A program made the position numbers and the translations under genes. The notes beneath the pieces are model-generated. The model was not told the DNA's origin and did no database searches. It was given only the letters and a program-made list of their open reading frames with translations. From Diphasiastrum complanatum (Eukaryota > Streptophyta > Lycopodiopsida > Lycopodiales > Lycopodiaceae): a stretch of DNA of 64,000 bases. Of the stretch, positions 57,718 through 64,000 are shown one piece after another. Positions within the stretch are counted from its first letter, which is position 1; every line of letters starts with the position of its first letter. The stretch is from NCBI GenBank assembly GCA_029204225.1, contig CM055105.1, positions 15,057,132 through 15,121,131 on the forward strand, written 5' to 3'.

Positions 57718-58618
57718 ATGAACTACGGCAACTGGAGCTGGAAGATGAAATTGATCCTCGAGGAGAGAGGGCTGTGGAGAGTGGTGGACGGGAGCGATGC
57801 TGTAGATCGTGACGAGGAAGGGGTTCCCGTGGATGCGGCTGCAGCGGAAGCTTGGGGAATCAAGGAGAGGCGTGCATACCTGATGATATGCCTGGCGCAA
57901 TAGGAAGAGTACGATATGCCAAGAACTCCAAGGATGCATGGAGACAAGGATGCATGGAGACAACTGAGAGGCAGATATGAGACTAAGGGAATTGGCAATA
58001 CTCCAAGGATGCATGGAGACAAGGATGCATGAAGACAACTGAGAGGCAGATATGAGACTAAGGGAATTGCCAATATCCTGCTGCTCCAGAGACAGCTTGC
58101 AAACGTGAGAATGGAGACTTGGAGACAACATGATCCTCCATCTTGAAAAGATTAGGACCATGGCAAGACAACTGGAGAAAGCAGGAGCAGCGGTTGATGA
58201 AAAGGAGCTGGTATTTAGGATCCTAGGAAGCCTGCCAGAACAGTTTGAAGCTTTAGTACGCCGCAACAAAGCGAAAAAATAGGACCATAATGAAAAAGGT
58301 GAGGTGCATGCTGCATGATGGCAATACAAAAGCTATTGTGGGCTGAGGCAACAAACACAACGGTGCATGCCATCAACAGGTCACCCACAAAGCCCCTGAA
58401 AGGTAAAATGCCATATGAGGAGTAGCATGGGCGAAAACCATCCCTGAACTACATGAGGGCATTTGGATGTACAACATTTACCTCATACCCAGCGAAAACA
58501 GGAAAAAGCTTGATCAGAAATCCTTGAAATGCATACTTGTTGGGTATGCAGAACATGCAAGGGCATACAGGGTGTACCATGCAGAGTCGAATGAAGTATA
58601 CATATCAAGGGATGTCGA
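57718..58618 (+). pseudogene. Deleted copia fragment (family 1): gag joined to integrase C-end
   Basis: Gag start NYGNWSWKMKLILEERGLW (57721-57780) and a gag tail LPEQFEALVRR (about 58230) are followed almost immediately by integrase C-terminal sequence in broken frames: NRTIM, then YMRAFGCT, then KLDQKSLKCILVGYAEHARA and NEVYISRDV. Zinc knuckle, protease and integrase core are missing. At about 58618 it runs directly into a different copia family. A 75-bp tandem duplication lies inside. Confidence 0.75.
57925..58074 (+). repeat. 75-bp tandem duplication
   Basis: 57925-57999 and 58000-58074 differ at only one or two positions; each contains two copies of a 17-bp aaggatgcatggagac-type phrase. 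A multiple of three within gag, but the frame is already broken. Confidence 0.9.
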
Positions 58619-61421
58619 CAAGGGAGAGTCATCATCAAAGGTGAAAAGGAAGAAGAAGGACAAATGTTAACAAACCAGGTCATTGGGCACGTGAATGTTA
58701 CAAGAAAAAAGCGGACATAAAGGCATGAAAAGTAAAGCAACAAGGCAACATTGCCAAAGATGATGGGGAAGATGACGAGACAAGTGTCGTCTCATCGGCA
58801 TTGGCATCCCAGGTTGATGATGGTGCCAGATGGTTCATAGATTCAGGCGCCACAAGGCATATGATCGAGAAACGCAATTGGTTTGAGAAATTCTCGCCAA
58901 TCTATGATGGGGACAAGGTCACACAAGCCAATGAGGAGGAATGCCAAATATAGGGTGTTGGCAATGTACCTATGCAGTTTCCTGATGGTAAGATCAAGAA
59001 TATCCCTAATGTGCTTTATGTTCTTGGACTCAAAAAGAGTTTGCTTTCTGTTGGTGTGATGACAAATTAACATCTCAAGGTTGAATTTGTCAAGGATGGA
59101 TGCCTAATGAAGGATATGGACCACAACCATAAGGTGGTAGCAAAAGGTTATCGGGATAGTAACTGTGGCCTTTATAAGTTGGGGCTGCAAAGCCAGGTGA
59201 ATATGGTTTGGTTACCTCAACAGCATCACAATCTGAGTTGTGGCACAAGAGACTTGGTCACTTAAACTATGGGAGATTAAGATTGATGGTGAAGCTGAAG
59301 ATGGTAACAGGATTACCAGCACTACAGAATGATCATCACACCATATGTGAAGGATGTGTTATGAGAAAGCATCGTAGAGAGACATTCAAGAAAGGTGGAG
59401 CTACAAGAGCTAAGAAACCACTGGAACTTATTCACAACGACCTGTGCGGCCCAATGAAGACCATGTCAATGCGGAAAGCCTATTATTTTATGACTTTCAT
59501 AGATGATTACTCTAGGAGGACATGGATTTATTTCTTGAAGAAGAAATCTGATGCTTTTGCTCGTTTCCAAGAGTTTAAGGCTTTAGTAGAGAACCAACTG
59601 GATGCATGCATCAAAGTGCAAAGATCAGATAGAGGGAACGAATACAAATTTGATGATTTTGAGGACTTTTGCAAGGAACACGACATCAAAAAAAATTCAC
59701 ACAATCACACACGTCGCATAGTAATGGTGTAGCTGAAAGGAAAAACAGGACTATTATGGAGAGTGCACGCTCCATGATGAAGCAAATGGGCTTAACTGAT
59801 TCACTTTGGTCGGAAGCGTGTAGTACAACAATGTTCTTGCAAAACAGGAGTCCTACAGTTGCGGTTCCAAATGTAACTCCTGAAGAGGTATTTACAGGAA
59901 TAAAGCAAAAAATCGACAAGTTTCGTGTCATTGGATGTAGGGCCTATGTACATGTGCCAAAGGAGGAGCGAAGAAAACTTAATTCCAAAGCAATCAAGTG
60001 TACCTTTGTCGGTTATGATGAGAGGAAGAAGGCGTCAGGTTTCTTGATCCTATAATGAACAAGATTCACATAAGCAAAGATATAATCTTTGATGAGACAC
60101 ATAGGTATGAAGATGAAGACCATGCAAGTGATGAAAGCATCAAAAGACTTCCCACACTCTTGGAAGAAGAAGATGAAGAAGACGCTCCACAGGATGATGC
60201 ACATGAAGACGAAGGTCGAGAGGGTGAGTATGAGAGGACACCACCTATCCAAGAGCCTAGGGGAAGGTACTTGCCGATAGGAGCAACAAAGGAGAAACTG
60301 GTTGGAAGTAAGAAACATTACTTGGACACTCCTTGGGACACACTCTCTCCACGAAGTGTATTACTTGAGTCTAAGATACCAAAATGGTATGAAAAGATCA
60401 TGAAGGACACAAAGCTAAATCAACCAGGATCTAGTACACAAGAAGAAGTGAGAAGATCAACGTGGGAAATGAAGCCTCCTGATCGCTATCATGTGAACTA
60501 TGCCCTAATGAGTGACATTTTGAAGTGTCGAGAGCCATCAAACTTTGATGAGGCAAAGATCACAAAGAGTGGCGAAGGGCAATGGAAGAGGAGATGGAGT
60601 CCATCCACAAGCATGGTATGTGGGAGTTAGTTGATCTACTACTTGGAAAGAAACCCATTGACAACAAATGGGTGTTTAGAATAAAGTTTCATGTGGATGG
60701 CACGATAGCAAAGCATAAGGCACGCCTAGTAGTGAAGGGCTATGAGCAAAACAAGGAATTGACTATGAAGAGACATTTGCTCCAGTGGCTAAGTGGACTA
60801 CGCTACGCCTTATCATCGCCTTAGCATCTCATTTTGGGTGGAAGATCCATCAAATGGATGTGAAGTCCGCATTTTTGAATGGTGACTTAGAGGAAGAAGT
60901 TTACATGGTTCAACCACAGGGCTTTATGGCAAAGCGACAAGAACATAAGGTGTGCAAGCTACGCAAGGCACTTTATGGCCTTAAGCAAGCACCACACGCA
61001 TGGTATGGACACATTGACCATTACTTTCTTTCTCATGAATTTGTAAGGACAAATTCAGATCCAAATGTTTATGTTCTTATAAATGAAGATAGCATTACTT
61101 GACTGTACTTTATGTTGATGATATTGTTATCACAGGAAATGATGAGAATCTCATTCATTCTATCAAAGCCAACTTGTGCAAGCAATTTGAGATGACAGAT
61201 TTAGATCTTATGCACTATTGCTTGGGTGTCGAAATATCGCAAAATGGCAATGATATCAAGCTATGTCAAAAGAAAGTACGTACGCAAGATATTAGAGAGA
61301 TTTCACATGACAGAGTGCAAACCTTCCATCACCCCATGCGAAGCTGGTAAGAAGTTGTCTTGATGATAGTGTTCAGGTTGACGCTACTTTATTTCGTCAA
61401 CTAGTTGGGAGTTTGATCTAT
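58619..61421 (+). pseudogene. Copia (family 2) polyprotein remnant, first part
   Basis: Closely related to the element at 27482-33435, beginning at the position equal to about 29680 in its gag. Protease WFIDSGATRHM is near 58830. Pre-integrase WHKRLGHLNYGRL and CEGCVMRKH and the integrase core (FIDDYSRRTWIYF, RSDRGNEY) are in 59208-59732. SNGVAERKNRTIM with TTMFLQNRSPT, a segment deleted in the other copy, lies in 59669-60055. The linker follows (60055-60630). Reverse transcriptase has QMDVKSAFLNGDLEEEVYMV and LYVDDIVITGND (about 61100). Many stops and frameshifts. It is interrupted at 61422 by a foldback insert and resumes at 62226. Confidence 0.9.
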
Positions 61422-62225
61422 CATTAGAGGAATTTTGAATCCAAAAAAGACCCTTTAAGGAATGCCATGTAGATTGACAGAGTTTATTACTGTAAATTAC
61501 CAGAATAAATTTATTTTCTCCCCAAATTCTTTTTCATTTCTGCCCGCACTAGTTTCGATGCTTAACCATTCTATGTACATTACCGTTTGTAGTTCATTTA
61601 AAATAGCATAACTTTTTAACCGTAGGTCCGATTGAGACAAAAATCATACTGTTGGAAAGCGCTCGATGAGAGCTTTCCAATGGTATCTAGATGACTACTT
61701 TTGAGCTACTCTTCAAAAGTTATGGCCAGTCAAAGTTTCAGACCAAAAAAACAAAGTCCACATATCTCTCTTATGTGCAGATAGAGTACCCTCTGCTGAG
61801 AGGGTACTCTATCCACGCACAAGAGAGATATGTGGACTTTTTTATTTTTTGGTTTGAAACTTTGACAGGCCATAACTTTTGAATGGTAGCTTGGAAGTAG
61901 GTCATCTGGGATATCGTTGGAAGGCTCTCGTCGAGCGCTTTCCTACGGTATAATTTTCGTCTCAATCAAATCTACGATTAAAAAGTTATGCTATTTTAAA
62001 TGATAATTGCATATTATACTATGAATAACCTATCATGCTTGCGGGCTGCCCCCGGCGCCAAATTATAGCATTATTAAGAAAACTTTTTTTCCAATTCTAA
62101 TGAGCTATGTGACATAGATTTCAAATTTGAGTGTTTTGATTGGTCCATGTGTAAGCAAAATTTGAAAAAAAATATACAAAGTATCTTTACAAAGGGTCTT
62201 TTTTGGATTTAGAGCTTCTCTAATG
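61422..62225. mobile_element. 804-bp foldback/MITE-like insert
   Basis: Precisely interrupts the copia RNase H region: the uninterrupted order (cf. 32459-32475) resumes at 62226. Terminal inverted repeats of about 36 bp start CATTAGAG and share AATCCAAAAAAGACCCTTT. Inside, a much longer imperfect palindrome spans 61594-62002, centred near 61798, with arms of about 200 bp. No target duplication is evident and no transposase is encoded, so it is non-autonomous. Confidence 0.85.
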
Positions 62226-62800
62226 CTTACGACTACACGTCCTGATATCTACTATGTTGTAAGTCTGATTAGTCAATTCATGTCATCACCCACTATGGAT
62301 CATTGGAAAGCCGCGAAGAGGATTTTGAGGTACTTGAAAGGTACACCTAACCTTGGCTTGGTCTACCAAAGACAAAGTACTTTACCTAAGTTGCAAGGCT
62401 ATGTTGAGGCTGATTGGGTAGGAAATGTAGATGATAGAAAGTCAACAATAGGTTATGCTCTCAACTTTGGTAGCAGTTGTTTTTCATGGTCTAGCAAGAA
62501 GCAGGACACCATTTCTCTTTCTTCTGTAGAAGCTGAATATAAAGCGTAAGTTCTGCTACTCAAGAAGCTATTTGGCTGCGTAAGTTGTTATGTGAGATTG
62601 GCATGAAGCAGATACATCCTACTATTATTTTTTGTGATAACCAAAGTGAGATACAGTTGGCTAAGAATCTTGTCTCATGCAAGAACAAAACATATTGAAG
62701 TGAAATATCACTTTGTGCGTGAAAGCTACAATTTGAAGATATAAGTATTACACACTGTTCTACGATGTTACAAGTTGCTGATATATTTACGAAAGCTGAA
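62226..62800 (+). pseudogene. Copia (family 2) RNase H remnant
   Basis: Resumes after the insert with PDIYYVVSLISQFMSSPT, then DDRKSTIGY, FSWSSKKQDTISLSSVEAEY and, in broken frames, the KHIEVKYHF segment to ADIFTKA. It ends at about 62800, before any polypurine tract or LTR, at a junction with a minus-strand copia. Confidence 0.88.
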
Positions 62801-64000
62801 GGTACTTGTCTTTCCCTTGATGTTCTCCTTGGCTTTTGACTTGATGAAGGTCCATCATCATCACCATCTAAAGTAGGATCCTTTACATCAACATAAAAAA
62901 TGTTAGATCCATCCACATCACCATCAATAGTATTTGAAGTCACTTTTGGAATGTTTCTCTCATAAAAAATGACATCTCTACCAATAATCACTTTGTTAGT
63001 AGAAGGAATGTAAACCTTGTAGGCTTTACTCACCTCACTATATCCAACAAATATACCTTTCCTTGAAGATGGATCCTCCTTGGTCCTATCATCAAGAGTA
63101 ATGTTGACATAGCATGTGCATCCAAAAGTTCTTAGAAAGTTGACACTCAGCCTCCTCTTGAATAACATCTCAAAAGTTGTCCTTCCATCCAAAATAGCAC
63201 TCACGGCCACCTATTGCACAAGAAATTGGCACACAACAAAGCTTGATCCCAAAATGGTTTGTCAAGATTAGCACTTAACCTCATGGCTTTAGCACTTTTA
63301 CTAAAGTCCTATTCTTCCTTCCAGCCATTCCATTTTGTTGTGGAGTCATTAGGAGCACTTAACCTCATGGCTTTAGCACTTTCACATAAAGTCATATTCT
63401 TCCTTTCAGCGACTCCATTTTGTTGTGGGGTCCTTGATGTTGTATACTCCCTCTTGATCACATGCTCATCACAAAAGGCCTTGAACTTGGTAGATATGTA
63501 CTCACCACCATTGTCACTCCTTAAGCACTTGTCCTTGTGGAAAATTGGTTCTCTATTACATTATTGATCCAGTATAAGGTAGTCTGTGTGACTTTGACAA
63601 AGCACAAGTCTCACAAACATGATTGATGCCACTTAAGGAACTTGGAAAACCTATCACAACCTTCTTTCTAGCCATTACCTCCAATGACTTCAAGTTGAGG
63701 TGTCCCATCCTTTTATGGCAAACCTCTTGATAGGTATTTGCTCTCTTGCAACACATCCAACTTGGTTAGAAAAACACAAGCATCTAGTTTGAACAATTTC
63801 CCTTGTCTTTTACCTTTTCCGATCAAGACATCCTTCCTTTTGATCATACAAGCATCTCCATCAAACTCAACCTTGAGGCCTTTACTTAGCAATTGACTCA
63901 CACTAAGCAGATTCTTGGTAATAGATGGAATAAACAAGACATCCTCCAAATGAACATTCTTATTTATAGAGAGAGAAATAGGAATTGTGCCAATCCCTTT
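62801..64000 (-). mobile_element. Ty1/copia fragment, minus strand, runs off the window
   Basis: From right to left: protease end/pre-integrase LFIPSITKNLLSVSQLLSKG (63949 frame), KRMGHLNLKSLEVMARKK and CETCALSKSH, then the integrase core in broken frames. The integrase C-part (63210-62801) has FGCTCYVNITLDDRTKED, GIFVGYSEVSKAY and GRDVIFYERN, followed by a linker. The C-terminal frame crosses the junction into antisense of the neighbouring element. An 84-bp tandem duplication lies in the integrase. Confidence 0.85.
63270..63437 (-). repeat. 84-bp tandem duplication inside integrase
   Basis: 63270-63353 and 63354-63437 both begin agcacttaacctcatggctt; the copies differ at several positions. 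84 bp is 28 codons and covers the NGVAERKN...CESAKAMRL part of integrase, so the catalytic Glu region is duplicated. Confidence 0.85.

Overview
This is nuclear DNA of a plant: an AT-rich, transposon-dense stretch with only one gene that looks intact. LTR retrotransposons of the plant Ty1/copia and Ty3/gypsy types, Helitrons, a tRNA-derived SINE and fragments of plant genes (response regulator, EDR1-type kinase, probable BRR2) show this. A large seed-plant genome, possibly a gymnosperm, is my guess; nothing in the sequence proves the species.

Layout. 0-16.5 kb: a gypsy element on the minus strand (LTR 14368-15361, gag-PR-PR-RT-RH-IN down to 8277) nested in a decayed copia-type element (5' LTR 15748-16455). 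The missing 3' LTRs of both elements lie at 3428-4422 and 6571-7276 in opposite orientation. A 5-bp target duplication (CATTA) shared across the two gypsy LTRs indicates that about 4-7 kb has been inverted since insertion. 16.5-20.6 kb: a 5'-truncated copia on the plus strand with its 3' LTR. 20.6-27.4 kb: a repeat mosaic with (GA)n and (CA/TG)n tracts, three copies of a short non-autonomous Helitron with hairpin + CTAG ends, an 18-bp minisatellite, and three short host-gene fragments. 27.48-33.44 kb: an almost complete but broken copia with two 249-bp LTRs, PBS, PPT and target duplication CTATC. 34.3-36.2 kb: a truncated minus-strand copia.

36.3-40.05 kb holds two convergent, intron-containing, unrecognised pseudogenes. 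One looks transposase-like, and the pair may be the remains of an undescribed two-gene DNA transposon. 40.2-43.8 kb: a second, truncated gypsy containing an 85-bp SINE with a 16-bp target duplication. 43.8-50.3 kb: two Helitron protein-gene remnants on the minus strand (Rep, PIF1-type helicase and an N-terminal basic repeat region), separated by copia-like debris. 50.3-55.5 kb: gene-poor sequence ending in a perfect 86-bp tandem duplication.

55645-57060 is the single apparently functional gene: an intronless BAHD acyltransferase of 471 residues with a TATA box upstream. 57.7-64 kb: a chimera of two copia families joined inside coding sequence, split by an 804-bp foldback element and fused tail-to-tail to another minus-strand copia.

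Apart from the BAHD gene, every coding region carries stops, frameshifts or deletions, so the window is best read as a history of nested insertion, recombination and decay.
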